A stretch of 64,000 bases of DNA. Source: Algibacter mikhailovii (GTDB lineage Bacteria > Bacteroidota > Bacteroidia > Flavobacteriales > Flavobacteriaceae). How positions within the stretch are numbered: the first letter of the stretch is position 1; each line of letters opens with the position of its first letter. This document shows positions 22,916-31,770 of the stretch, piece by piece. The stretch is taken from NCBI RefSeq assembly GCF_014651495.1, contig NZ_BMWZ01000008.1, positions 124,001 through 188,000 of the forward strand, read 5' to 3'. Position numbers and translations under genes: made by a program. A model generated the notes under the pieces. The model was given only the letters and a program-made list of their open reading frames with translations. It made no database searches and was not told where the DNA came from.

Positions 22916-24225
22916 GACAGTCTAAGGTAGTTATTTATTTTAATGTTTTGAGCCTTAAGGTCAAACATTAAATTGTACAGTCCGAAGAAAGTCCTATTTA
23001 TGTATATAAAATGTTTTGAACCTCTATTTCCGTTCATTTTTTTTAAGTCCGCACTTTTTGAATAGCGTTCACCAAGTTCTGCAATCTGCTTGAAGAAATG
23101 GGCATCTGAGAAATCAAAAGTTGCTTCATGAAAAGGTTTAGTAAATAAACTTAGCATGTCATGAAACATGGCTGTGAAAAAATCTAGTTCGGCTTGACTG
23201 TCGTCGTCTTTTAAAATTTCAAGTTCATAGAGTTTTTCAACAAAAGCGGTATTATTATCAATAACCTCCTTTTGAGCTAACTCGAAATAAGGTGTATAAA
23301 AATCTTGAGGGATTGTTTTCATACACCCAAAATCGAGTGCTATTAATTTTCCTTTTTCTGATACTAAAAAATTTCCTGGGTGCGGATCTGCATGTACTTT
23401 TTTTAGATTATGAATTTGAAACATATAAAAGTCCCACAGGGCCTGCCCTAATTGGTTTGCTTTATTTTGGTCTGTATTATGTGCCGTAAATTCAGAAAGA
23501 TGCTCACCATTCATAAAATCCATGGTAATAATACGTTCCGAAGAGTATTTTTCATAATATTTGGGGAATTCAAGATTGGAAATATGCGCACATGCTGTAG
23601 CAATTTCCTTGCTTTGTTTCATTTCTAGGATATAATTCGTTTCTTCAATAAGTTTATATTCTACCTCTTTGAAATACTTGTCAGAATCTTTTCCTTTTAT
23701 ATTAAACATGCTCATAGCTATGGGTTTTACCATTGCTAAATCAGAAGCGATACTTTCTGCAACTCCTGGGTATTGGATTTTCACAGCTAGTTTTTTCCCA
23801 TTTTTCATTGCAATATGCACCTGACCGATGCTTGCAGCGTTAACAGAAGTTGCATTAAAAGTATCAAAAATTTCATGTGGTGTTTTACCGAAATATTTTT
23901 TAAAGGTTTTAAGAACCAGTGGAGGTGATAACGGTGGTACAGAAAATTGTGCCAGCGAAAACTTCTCAACATAGGCCTGCGGTAGAATGCTTTTTTCCAT
24001 GCTTAACATTTGAGCTACCTTTAGAGCACTGCCCTTAAGCTGTTTTAAGCCATCATAAATATCTTCCGCATTGTTTTTATTTAAACGTTGTCTAGCCTGT
24101 TCAGCCGTATTAACCATTTTGTCACCATAATATTTAATATAGTTAGCGCCTACTTTAGCTCCAGTAGAAATTAATTTAGTGGCGCGTTGAATTTTTGTTG
24201 TTGGTATATTATCTATGGTTTTCAT
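22912..24225 (-). CDS. ABC1/UbiB-like (AarF) atypical kinase family protein
   Basis: A 437-residue atypical kinase of the ABC1/ADCK/UbiB family. Seen: the family KxGQ-like element as KVAQ (residues 69-72), VNAASIGQVHIAMKNGKKLAVKIQYPGV (nucleotide loop with Lys), HADPHPGNFLV (catalytic loop) and LDFGCMKTIP (metal-binding DFG). There is no obvious C-terminal membrane helix pair, unlike UbiB of ubiquinone synthesis. The organism probably makes menaquinone. Homologues in photosynthetic organisms affect prenyl lipids under light stress. It follows tetR by 9 bases, so it is part of the autoregulated operon. Confidence 0.92.
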   Translation of the reverse strand: MKTIDNIPTTKIQRATKLISTGAKVGANYIKYYGDKMVNTAEQARQRLNKNNAEDIYDGLKQLKGSALKVAQMLSMEKSILPQAYVEKFSLAQFSVPPLSPPLVLKTFKKYFGKTPHEIFDTFNATSVNAASIGQVHIAMKNGKKLAVKIQYPGVAESIASDLAMVKPIAMSMFNIKGKDSDKYFKEVEYKLIEETNYILEMKQSKEIATACAHISNLEFPKYYEKYSSERIITMDFMNGEHLSEFTAHNTDQNKANQLGQALWDFYMFQIHNLKKVHADPHPGNFLVSEKGKLIALDFGCMKTIPQDFYTPYFELAQKEVIDNNTAFVEKLYELEILKDDDSQAELDFFTAMFHDMLSLFTKPFHEATFDFSDAHFFKQIAELGERYSKSADLKKMNGNRGSKHFIYINRTFFGLYNLMFDLKAQNIKINNYLRLS

Positions 24226-24234
24226 ATGTTTTTG

Positions 24235-24891
24235 TTAATTCATGTGAATTTTTTCTTTGAATAAAAACTTACCTAGGTCAATAACACTTTTTAAAGGCGC
24301 TATATCTAAAACATCAAATGTTGTATTGACCGATTTTTCAATAAAAATGTCAGTTTTCTCAAAAGATGCAGAGGTGTCGTCTAACCAGAACTTCATGGTA
24401 AGTAAAAGTTGCAACCAAGCGGATTCTTTTAAAGCCTTTTCTTGTATTTTTTCAAATTGCGCTTGCTTAATGTCCAACATTTGGATTCCTAAACCATTAA
24501 TGTAGTTCGTAAAATGATGTTTTAATCCAGAAAGTATTTTGAGTCCTTTTAAATCGGACTCATACTTGTTTAAGACATGGGTGACATAACTTCTGTTTGC
24601 TGTTAAATTCTCAAATAAGGTAAAATAGAAACTTAATAACTTGTTTCTTGCGTCAAAAATTTTGTAATCATCACTTTTCTCTAAAGCCTGAATTGAATTT
24701 GAGAAAAAGGCCTCGAAAATTCCCTTTTCAATAGCTTGAAATGAAGCAAAGTGAATGTAAAATTCACTTTCTTGAAATGCATTTAATTTTGCAAACGCAT
24801 ATACTGTTTTCGGATTTTTACCATGTTCTAAAATGTAATCCATATACAGGGATATAATCTTTTCTTTGGTAATTGCTTTTTTCTTTGCCAT
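24235..24891 (-). CDS. TetR-like transcriptional regulator, first gene of operon 1
   Basis: A 218-residue regulator. The N-terminus (AITKEKIISLYMDYILEHGKNPKTVYAFAKLNAFQESEFYIHFASFQAIEKGIF) fits a TetR N-terminal domain: helix 1, then a helix-turn-helix around KTVYAFAKLNAFQESEFYIHFAS at about residues 25-47. The rest is helical (ligand/dimer domain, no recognised ligand). The start at 24891 was chosen over one at 24951 because MAKKKAITKEK begins the domain and AGGAGATATG precedes it. It is first in the operon with ABC1 kinase, flavin reductase and the three cryptochromes. The dyad 31-58 bases upstream suggests autoregulation; a second copy precedes operon 2. A light-sensing domain is not visible. 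Confidence 0.85.
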   Translation of the reverse strand: MAKKKAITKEKIISLYMDYILEHGKNPKTVYAFAKLNAFQESEFYIHFASFQAIEKGIFEAFFSNSIQALEKSDDYKIFDARNKLLSFYFTLFENLTANRSYVTHVLNKYESDLKGLKILSGLKHHFTNYINGLGIQMLDIKQAQFEKIQEKALKESAWLQLLLTMKFWLDDTSASFEKTDIFIEKSVNTTFDVLDIAPLKSVIDLGKFLFKEKIHMN

Positions 24892-24907
24892 ATCTCCTAA
24901 TTTGATG

Positions 24908-24949
24908 TAAAGATATAAAATGTTTAACAAATAATGTAAAAAGTTAAAC
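24908..24949 (-). promoter_or_regulatory. Operon 1 (tetR) promoter region with GTTTAAC-N14 dyad (site B)
   Basis: Inverted repeat GTTTAAC (24922-24928) and GTTAAAC (24943-24949) with a 14-base spacer; both arms perfect, centres 21 bp apart. On the minus strand a -7-like TATCTTTA (plus-strand 24908-24915) has seven of eight consensus bases and stands at the same distance from the near arm as at site A. No TTTG is found at -33; the sequence there is TTTTAC. The leader to the ATG is 17 bases with an AGGAG-type ribosome site, which is uncommon in this phylum. Confidence 0.72.
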
Positions 24950-25510
24950 AAAATATTATTTTATTTATTTTGAAGCACAAAAAAGCGATCATTATTTATT
25001 TTGTAATTCCTTAATTATTGTTACTTAAGCTTTTGGCTAAGGATGTGTCATGGCAAGAATGTAATGGCTATACCTATTAACTTTAAATAGAGCTGGTAAT
25101 CAAAATGCTAGGGGTGGCTAAACCTATAAAAACCTGTCAGAATACCTTTTGTCATAAATCCTGACACGGTTTAATGGCTTTTATTTGTTTGATTAAAAGG
25201 TATCCCTTATAAAAATACTTTTTAGAAATAAATCTAAAAGTTATTTATTATAAGCTTATTTAACTCCGGTGGCAATCATATTAGTTTTATCAGGAATGTA
25301 ATGAAAAAGTAAAAGGCATAGGTTTGAATAATAGATCTGTTATAAATTTTGGATTGGGATCGTTCAGTTTTTTTGTAAACTTTTATTCAGAAAAGAGTAT
25401 CTATGGATATGTTTAATGTAGGCCTGTTTAGCGTATTTTTTAAGCTTTTGTTAACATTAATAGGGATTGTGTTGTGTAAATTTATAGCAAAATAAATATA
25501 ACTATACAAA
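24950..25510. other. Intergenic region between the tetR promoter and the DUF2911 gene
   Basis: About 560 bases without a gene that I can support on either strand. It contains one weak hairpin, AAACC-TGTCAG (25130-25140) with CTGACA-C-GGTTT (25161-25172), arms 20 bases apart and with a one-base bulge. TAAATTTA near 25475 is a 7/8 match to a -7 box on the plus strand and could serve the DUF2911 gene. Stop codons are dense in all frames. Confidence 0.5.
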
Positions 25511-26362
25511 ATGAAAAAATTACTTCTACTTTTTATTGCAGGTGCGACAATGTATTCTGTAAATGCTCAGGTAACTACACCGCAACCAAGTCCAGCATCG
25601 AAAATGGAACAGAAAGTTGGATTGACTGATATTACATTGGAATATTCAAGACCAGCTGTTAGGGAGCGTGAAGTTTACGGAGGTCTTGTGCCATTTGATA
25701 AACTTTGGAGAACAGGTGCTAATAAAAACACCATCATTACTTTTAGTACAGACGCAACGGTATTTGGTTCAAAATTAAAAGCAGGATCTTATGCTATTTT
25801 CTCAAAGCCAGGAAAAGATAATTGGGAAATCTATTTTTATGCAGACACTGAAAATTGGGGAACGCCTAAAGAATGGGATGACAGTAAGGTAATGGCTATG
25901 GGCGAAGTACCTGTGCACCCTATTCCATTTAATGTTGAGACTTTTACAATAGATATTAATAGCATTAAAAATGATTCGGCTATAATAGAGATTATTTGGG
26001 AAAAAACATATGTTGGTATTCCTTTTACAGTTCCAACTGATGATGCTGTTTTAGCAAGTATTAATGATGTTTTAGGAGGTACTCCAACAGAGAATGATTA
26101 TTTCTCTTCGGCTGTTTACTATTTGCAAGAAGGTAAAGATATTAAGCAAGCTCAAGAATGGATAGATAAAGCAGTTGACATGACTAAAGACAAACCTCGT
26201 TTTTGGTTCTTAAGACAACAATCTTTAATTCATGCTAAAGCTGGCGATACTGCAGGTGCTATAGCTGCAGCTAAGGCTTCATTAGCTGGTGCAGAAAAGG
26301 CTGGTAATGCTGATTATGTGAAAATGAACACAGACTCTTTAAAAGAGTGGGGCGCTCAATAA
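25511..26362 (+). CDS. DUF2911 domain secreted protein
   Basis: A 283-residue exported protein of the DUF2911 family, very common in Bacteroidota and of unknown function. Seen: a signal peptide (1-19, ending SVNAQ), then QPSPASKMEQKVGLTDITLEYSRPAVREREVYGGLVPFDKLWRTGAN, which is the family's hallmark, KLKAGSYAIFSKPGKDNWEIYFY, and a C-terminal helical region (about residues 185-280) with a TPR-like helix pair, QAQEWIDKAVDMTKDKPRFWFLRQQSLIHAKAGDTAGAIAAAKASL. The gene stands alone, with a bidirectional terminator 45 bases after its stop. The protein is likely periplasmic. Confidence 0.9.
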   Translation: MKKLLLLFIAGATMYSVNAQVTTPQPSPASKMEQKVGLTDITLEYSRPAVREREVYGGLVPFDKLWRTGANKNTIITFSTDATVFGSKLKAGSYAIFSKPGKDNWEIYFYADTENWGTPKEWDDSKVMAMGEVPVHPIPFNVETFTIDINSIKNDSAIIEIIWEKTYVGIPFTVPTDDAVLASINDVLGGTPTENDYFSSAVYYLQEGKDIKQAQEWIDKAVDMTKDKPRFWFLRQQSLIHAKAGDTAGAIAAAKASLAGAEKAGNADYVKMNTDSLKEWGAQ

Positions 26363-26406
26363 AAATTAGGACTTAGTAGGTCTAGTCTATTAGGTTTTAG
26401 AATAAC

Positions 26407-26437
26407 AAAAAACGCAACCATAACGGTTGCGTTTTTT
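26407..26437. terminator. Bidirectional terminator between DUF2911 and Gfo/Idh/MocA genes
   Basis: A 13-bp perfect stem (26407-26419 with 26425-26437) with a core AACGCAACC / GGTTGCGTT, five-base loop, A-run and T-run at the two ends. It lies between convergent genes and can end both transcripts. Confidence 0.95.
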
Positions 26438-26458
26438 GCTTTTAAAGCTTATTTTTTT

Positions 26459-27445
26459 TTAATAGTTTAATTTAATAATTTTTCTGACGTCGTCCAGGGT
26501 CTTAATAAGTTGGCGGCTAAAATCAAAGGTCATAACATCACTTTCAGTTTTCCCTGCCCTCAATAAGTCATTAAAGTGAATCACCTCGTAGTTGTAGCCA
26601 ATGGTTTTGTATTCGAAATCTTCTAGAACTTCTTCCTTGCCTTCAGTAATAATAGAAACTGTGGTTGGCATATGAAACATAGTATTAATTTTAATGGTGC
26701 CATGTTCACAATAAAAAATGGCTTCAGTAGGTGTATCTTTCAGAAGTGTACTTTTTAAATATGCCGTGGCATCATCATATTTAAAGACCATATCACATGA
26801 AGCGTCTGCGCCATTTTCAAAATATGAGGCTGTTGCTTCCATTTGTTTTGGCAATCCTAATGTTGAAAGTGCTGTAAAAATAGGGTAGATGCCAATATCT
26901 AATAAACTGCCGCCACCCAGTGTTTTGTTAAATAACCGAGCATCATTATTAAAGGCTCTAAAGAATCCAAAATCAGCTTCTAATTTAATGATATTACCGT
27001 AAGTCTTATTTCTAATAGAGTTGAGTACAAATTTATAATGTGGTAAGAAATAGGTCCAAAGTGCTTCCATAAGCAACACGTTCTTTTCTTTGGCTTTGAC
27101 TATCATTTGTTCTACCTCCTCCGCATTCATAGCAAATGGCTTTTCACAAAGTACCGCAATCCCATGGTCCAAACATAGTAATGTATTCTCCTTATGAAGT
27201 GCATGTGGCGTTGCTATATAAACGGCATCAACATTATCGTCTTCAACGAGTGCTGTGTAGCTATCGTATGCTATATCTGCTTTGAATTTAGAAGCAAATT
27301 CATCGGCTTTGTCCTGAGATCTTGAAGCTACTGCGTATAAATTTGCGCCCTCTGCCGTTAGTAGATCTGTAGCAAATTTATGTGCAATGCTACCCAAACC
27401 TAAAATACCCCAGTTTATTGTGTTATGATCTGATTGTTTTGTCAT
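26459..27445 (-). CDS. Gfo/Idh/MocA family oxidoreductase
   Basis: A 328-residue NAD(P)-dependent sugar or inositol dehydrogenase-like enzyme. Seen: INWGILGLGSIAHKFATDLL (Rossmann start), DAVYIATPHALHKENTLLCLDHGIAVLCEKPFAMNAEE (about residues 78-115) with the conserved EKP Lys, LMEALWTYFLPHYK, and GGGSLLDIGIYPIFTA with the active-site Asp/His-like region (here Asp and Tyr). I chose the ATG at 27445 rather than 27481: the shorter product starts right before the domain. It overlaps the 3' end of the symporter gene by 23 bases, so it is the last gene of the operon that starts with the PIG-L gene. The substrate is unknown. Confidence 0.92.
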   Translation of the reverse strand: MTKQSDHNTINWGILGLGSIAHKFATDLLTAEGANLYAVASRSQDKADEFASKFKADIAYDSYTALVEDDNVDAVYIATPHALHKENTLLCLDHGIAVLCEKPFAMNAEEVEQMIVKAKEKNVLLMEALWTYFLPHYKFVLNSIRNKTYGNIIKLEADFGFFRAFNNDARLFNKTLGGGSLLDIGIYPIFTALSTLGLPKQMEATASYFENGADASCDMVFKYDDATAYLKSTLLKDTPTEAIFYCEHGTIKINTMFHMPTTVSIITEGKEEVLEDFEYKTIGYNYEVIHFNDLLRAGKTESDVMTFDFSRQLIKTLDDVRKIIKLNY

Positions 27446-29135
27446 TAGGAGAAATGTATTGAATGAAACAAGCGATGGCAATTACTAAGGCACAGCCAAC
27501 AAAATTTAACCATAAAAACGGTAGATTGATGTACCCAAATTCATTAAGGAAAAATAGAAGAATAACAAGCACTTGTGTTATTAAAGCGCCTATAAAAACA
27601 GCATTGCCTCTCACAAACTTAAAGAAGAAGGCTAATAGGAATATGCCTAAAACGTTTCCATAGAATATGGAACCTATAATATTTACGAGCTGAATTAAGT
27701 TTTCAGCAAGATTGGCAACACAGGCCACGCCAATAGCTATAATACCCCAAGCAAATGTAAACCAACGTGATGCTTTGACCATGTCTTCTTCAGTCTTTGG
27801 ACTAGTATTTCGTTTGTATAGATCTATTGTAGTTGTTGAGCCTAGTGCATTAAGTTCACTAGCCGTACTAGACATCGCGGCGCTTAAAATAACAGCTAAT
27901 AACAGGCCTATAAGACCACGAGGTAAATTGGTTAAAATAAAATGGATGAATACATAATCTTTATCGTTACTCTCTATTTTGATGTCTTGGCTTTCAGAAG
28001 CTTTATCAATTAATAATCTAGCTTCGCTTCTAATGTCATCATTGGCCTCGTTTGCTAGTGCAATGTATTTTGAGGCATTATCATTTTCTGACGACATATA
28101 AGCTTCAATAATTTTTTGCTTATCATTAAAAATAACCTGTTGTTCTTTTTGCAAGGCTTTATAGTCCTCTGCATATTCTGAATTTAAAACAACCTCTGTG
28201 GCAGTAGGGTTAAAGTTAATAGGCGCTTCATTAAATTGGTAAAAAACGAATACCATGACACCAACAAGAAGTATGAAAAATTGCATTGGTACCTTCAAAA
28301 TACCATTAAATATTAAACCCAGTTGCATTTCTTTAATTGATTTCCCAGACAAATAGCGTTGCACTTGGCTTTGGTCTGTACCAAAATAGGATAACATTAG
28401 AAATGTACCACCAATAATACCACTCCAGAAGGTATAACGGTTGTTTAAATCAAAGGAAAAATCAAGAACTTCCATTTTGCCACTCGCACCTGCAATTTCA
28501 AGTGCTTTTGAAAATGTGATGTCTTCTGGTAATTTATCAACTATTAAAAAGAACGCGATAAGCATCCCTATAAAAATCACTACCATTTGATGTTTTTGAG
28601 TCACATTAACAGCGCGCGTGCCTCCAGAAACCGTGTAAATAATTACTAAGACCCCAATAATTATATTTAATGTTAATAGATCCCAGCCCAGTACAACGGA
28701 TAGAATGATAGCCGGAGCAAATATGGTTATACCTGCCGCTAGACCTCTTTGAATTAAGAATAAAATGGCGGCAAGCGTTCTTGTTTTTAAATCGAATCTA
28801 TTTTCTAAGAACTCGTAGGCTGTATAAACTTTTAGGCGGTAGTACAGCGGAATGAAAACCATACAGATAACCACCATGGCAATGGGCAGACCAAAATAAA
28901 ACTGAACAAAGCCCATACCATCATTAAACGCTTGGCCAGGTGTGGATAAAAAAGTAATCGCACTCGCCTGAGTAGCCATTACTGACAGGCCAATTGTCCA
29001 CCATTTAGATGTGTTTCCACCTCGTAAATAGTCTTTCACATTTTTGCTACCTCTCGTTTGTAGCGTGCCATAAGTTACAATAGCGATTAGGGTAAAGCAT
29101 AAAACCGTCCAGTCAATCCAACTTAAAGTTTGCAT
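27423..29135 (-). CDS. Sodium:solute symporter (SSS family)
   Basis: A 570-residue, about 13-helix sodium-dependent transporter. Seen: an N-terminal TVLCFTLIAIVTYG helix, GGNTSKWWTIGLSVMATQASAITFLSTPGQAFNDGMGFVQFYFGLP (about residues 40-85), which is typical of SSS, and LLAVILSAAMSSTASELNALGSTTTIDLYKR (about 415-445), the sodium-site helix 8 region. Residues about 310-395 form a charged, helical insertion (YKALQKEQQVIFNDKQKIIEAYMS and on) between membrane helices, longer than in standard SSS members. A 35-residue membrane protein precedes it by 2 bases. Context suggests uptake of a sugar or amino-sugar product. Confidence 0.92.
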   Translation of the reverse strand: MQTLSWIDWTVLCFTLIAIVTYGTLQTRGSKNVKDYLRGGNTSKWWTIGLSVMATQASAITFLSTPGQAFNDGMGFVQFYFGLPIAMVVICMVFIPLYYRLKVYTAYEFLENRFDLKTRTLAAILFLIQRGLAAGITIFAPAIILSVVLGWDLLTLNIIIGVLVIIYTVSGGTRAVNVTQKHQMVVIFIGMLIAFFLIVDKLPEDITFSKALEIAGASGKMEVLDFSFDLNNRYTFWSGIIGGTFLMLSYFGTDQSQVQRYLSGKSIKEMQLGLIFNGILKVPMQFFILLVGVMVFVFYQFNEAPINFNPTATEVVLNSEYAEDYKALQKEQQVIFNDKQKIIEAYMSSENDNASKYIALANEANDDIRSEARLLIDKASESQDIKIESNDKDYVFIHFILTNLPRGLIGLLLAVILSAAMSSTASELNALGSTTTIDLYKRNTSPKTEEDMVKASRWFTFAWGIIAIGVACVANLAENLIQLVNIIGSIFYGNVLGIFLLAFFFKFVRGNAVFIGALITQVLVILLFFLNEFGYINLPFLWLNFVGCALVIAIACFIQYISPNDKTIRS

Positions 29136-29137
29136 AA

Positions 29138-29245
29138 TTAAAACGATTTTGTAATGATATAGAAGGCTATAAAATATAGGGCGTTGGCTATTAAAACAAT
29201 AGAGTATAGCTTAAGCCAAGTTTGTTTTGGTTCTTTGTCATCCAT
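29138..29245 (-). CDS. 35-residue single-helix membrane microprotein preceding the symporter
   Basis: On the minus strand, an ATG at 29245 opens a 35-residue frame: MDDKEPKQTWLKLYSIVLI, then ANALYFIAFYIITKSF, ending 2 bases before the symporter start. It starts 2 bases after the stop of the PIG-L gene, so all three are tightly packed. It has a charged N-terminus, a Trp and one membrane helix. Small single-helix partners encoded directly before SSS transporters are known in bacteria. I infer a subunit or stabiliser of the symporter; no homologue can be checked here. Confidence 0.72.
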   Translation of the reverse strand: MDDKEPKQTWLKLYSIVLIANALYFIAFYIITKSF

Positions 29246-29247
29246 GG

Positions 29248-31770
29248 TTAATCATTTCGTTTAGCTTCTAAATTCATGTCTTCTTTGCCTAAGGAAATCA
29301 TATTAGCAAACAATCTATAGGCACCAGAAACGCCAGCAGGAAACTCCCTAAAAAAGCTTAACCCGGTATAGATGAAATAGCCCTTACCATGCTGTGCGAT
29401 TAGTAAGCTACCTTCTTTGGCTGTTTCTCCATTATCATTCATGGATAAAATAGGTGTGAATTTATCTGACCATGCATTCGCAAAATACAATCCACGTTCC
29501 TGAGTCCAGCCTTCAAAATCCTTCTGAGTGATTTTATTAGGTGAATTTAAGATTTCGTGTTTCGGGTTAATAAATCTTACGCTAGCATTTTCATCAGTTA
29601 CACGATCATGTGATAATGTCAAACTATAGGGGGCTATATTTTTAGTTTTTAAGCCGTAGCTTTTACTGTATTGTACTATCATATTTCCGCCTTGGGCGAC
29701 ATAATCAAATAATTGAGGCAGTTTAAATTCTATATCATCCAAGGTGTTGTAGGCCCTAATTCCAACTACAATAGCATCAAATTCACTGAGGTACTCGGGA
29801 TTTATATCTTCTAGTTTAAGAATTTTTACTTTGTATCCTATTTGTTCTAAACTTTCAGGAACAACATCTCCAGCACCTTGAATATAGCCAATATTTTTAC
29901 CACTTTTATTAATGTCTAGTCGGACTACCTTGCTTTCACTTGGCAATAGAACAGTTTGAAAAGGAATATGCTCATAATCGATTTCAAAGAGTTCTTTATT
30001 ATAATCTTTATCACCTATATGAACAATAGGGCCAATAAAACCTTCACTTCCCGTTTTGGGAGGTGTAACAATAAATGTTACCGTTTGCTCTTCGCCTTTG
30101 TGGGCTATAGATACTTTTTGTGTTTTTGGTGAGACGCTCCAGTCTTCAGGGTGACATAATTCAACAGTTCCCTCAAGATTATGACGACCAGATTGAATAA
30201 CAACACTGACTTCATGTGATTCATCAGAATCAAAAATAATAACCTGTTCTGTTATTTTTGCGGCAGCTTCTGGAATAATTTCAAACGGACGGTACAGTTC
30301 CCCTTTATCGGGTTTTGAAAAACGCTGCATGACATCTTTCGTGAAGCTAATAGGCACATTATCAATTAATACATTAAAATCAATTTTATAGGTGCGCGGA
30401 GTTTCAGGAAGCCCAATTAACTTGGGATCATCTACAGTATACATACCTAATGTACCTTTTTTGTTCAGCCAGTAGGCATTAGTAGGTTCTTGCGAACTCT
30501 TAATTTTTAGATTTTCTTCAAAAGTGAATCTGGTATTGTTTGTTAAGTCTATATTTTTCGAAATATTAAGACCACTGGAGTCTGTAATGCTTAATAATGT
30601 TATGGCAGTGTTACTTCTATTAAGAACTTCTAAGTTTAATTTTACGGTTTCATTGGCAGTTGCCCAATTATTTTCTGCGGAAGCTTCCAAATATAAACCA
30701 GCACACATCTCAATGATAGCCTTTAGCTCTTTCGATTTTTGTGTTTTCCAATGCTCATCTTCAATATTTTGTAGGCGTTTATATGCTTCTATTAGTTGCG
30801 GAATATGAACTGATGGGTTTGTGAAATCAAAATTGTTTTCTACCGCATATAAAATATCGCCAATTGCCGAACCTCCTAGAACGCGGTTCCAAGAGGTATC
30901 TATACCTGAAAAAATATTGTTATTATTAACAGGTGCACCTTTTAAGAATTCAATATATTCTTCTTGAGTACCTCTTTGCGATAAACGTCCAAAACCTTGA
31001 CATAAATGCTGACTGCTTGCCAATGAGGCTAATTCATTGTTAGATAATCCTTTTAAAGGGTAGTATGCACCAATGTCAAACTTAATCATGTTGCTTTTAT
31101 CAACTTTATCAAATTTCTCTCTACTTCCATAACGCCACCAACTTGTGTTATAAAATAAACGTTTTGGCTGCCAAAGGCTAGTCTGGTTCAATTGATCAGT
31201 ATAAGCCGACTTATCATTGGCTAAATCAAAGGCCTCCATGCTCAGCATAGCCGAACTCGTATGGTGACCATGTGTGGTTCCTGGTGTTCTATGGTCAAAA
31301 CGATTTATTATTACGTCTGGTTTAAATTGTCTAATTGCTAAAACAACATCGCTTAATACGTCATTTTTATTCCAAATCTTAAGCGTCTCATCTGGATGTT
31401 TAGAGTAGCCAAAATCATTTGCTCGAGTAAAAAGTTGTTCACCGCCATCAACACCGCGCGCGGCTAGTAATTCTTGGGTTCTAATCACACCTAATAACTC
31501 ACGAATTTCAGGACCAATTAGGTTTTGTCCTCCATCGCCACGGGTTAACGATAGATAGGCGGTTCTTGCTTTTTCATGATTAGACATGTAAGCAATTAGC
31601 CGGGTGTTTTCATCATCAGGATGAGCAGCCACATATAACACAGAACCCAAAAAGTTTAATTTTTGAATGGATTCATAGATTTCTGTGGATGATGGAACTG
31701 TAGGTTTTTGAGCGATACTGTTTGATAGCGAAAACGCTGCTATCACTATTAAAAAGAGTTTTTTATGCAT
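29248..31770 (-). CDS. Secreted PIG-L (LmbE) family deacetylase-like protein
   Basis: An 840-residue exported protein. After a signal peptide (1-20, ending NSIAQ), residues about 40-280 form a PIG-L domain, zinc-dependent N-acetyl-glucosaminyl deacetylases: LYVAAHPDDENTRLIAYMS (about 46-64, metal motif HPDDE), LSLTRGDGGQN and HGHHTSS (about 165-171, second metal-site His cluster). The C-terminal 500 residues contain beta-sandwich-like stretches and a glutamine-amidotransferase-like late region (SEFDAIVVGIRAYNTLDDIEFKLPQLFDYVAQGGNMIVQY, about 665-705). Such large PIG-L proteins are common in Bacteroidota. The natural substrate is unknown, but the neighbouring symporter and oxidoreductase suggest an amino-sugar-containing compound. 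Confidence 0.88.
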   Translation of the reverse strand: MHKKLFLIVIAAFSLSNSIAQKPTVPSSTEIYESIQKLNFLGSVLYVAAHPDDENTRLIAYMSNHEKARTAYLSLTRGDGGQNLIGPEIRELLGVIRTQELLAARGVDGGEQLFTRANDFGYSKHPDETLKIWNKNDVLSDVVLAIRQFKPDVIINRFDHRTPGTTHGHHTSSAMLSMEAFDLANDKSAYTDQLNQTSLWQPKRLFYNTSWWRYGSREKFDKVDKSNMIKFDIGAYYPLKGLSNNELASLASSQHLCQGFGRLSQRGTQEEYIEFLKGAPVNNNNIFSGIDTSWNRVLGGSAIGDILYAVENNFDFTNPSVHIPQLIEAYKRLQNIEDEHWKTQKSKELKAIIEMCAGLYLEASAENNWATANETVKLNLEVLNRSNTAITLLSITDSSGLNISKNIDLTNNTRFTFEENLKIKSSQEPTNAYWLNKKGTLGMYTVDDPKLIGLPETPRTYKIDFNVLIDNVPISFTKDVMQRFSKPDKGELYRPFEIIPEAAAKITEQVIIFDSDESHEVSVVIQSGRHNLEGTVELCHPEDWSVSPKTQKVSIAHKGEEQTVTFIVTPPKTGSEGFIGPIVHIGDKDYNKELFEIDYEHIPFQTVLLPSESKVVRLDINKSGKNIGYIQGAGDVVPESLEQIGYKVKILKLEDINPEYLSEFDAIVVGIRAYNTLDDIEFKLPQLFDYVAQGGNMIVQYSKSYGLKTKNIAPYSLTLSHDRVTDENASVRFINPKHEILNSPNKITQKDFEGWTQERGLYFANAWSDKFTPILSMNDNGETAKEGSLLIAQHGKGYFIYTGLSFFREFPAGVSGAYRLFANMISLGKEDMNLEAKRND

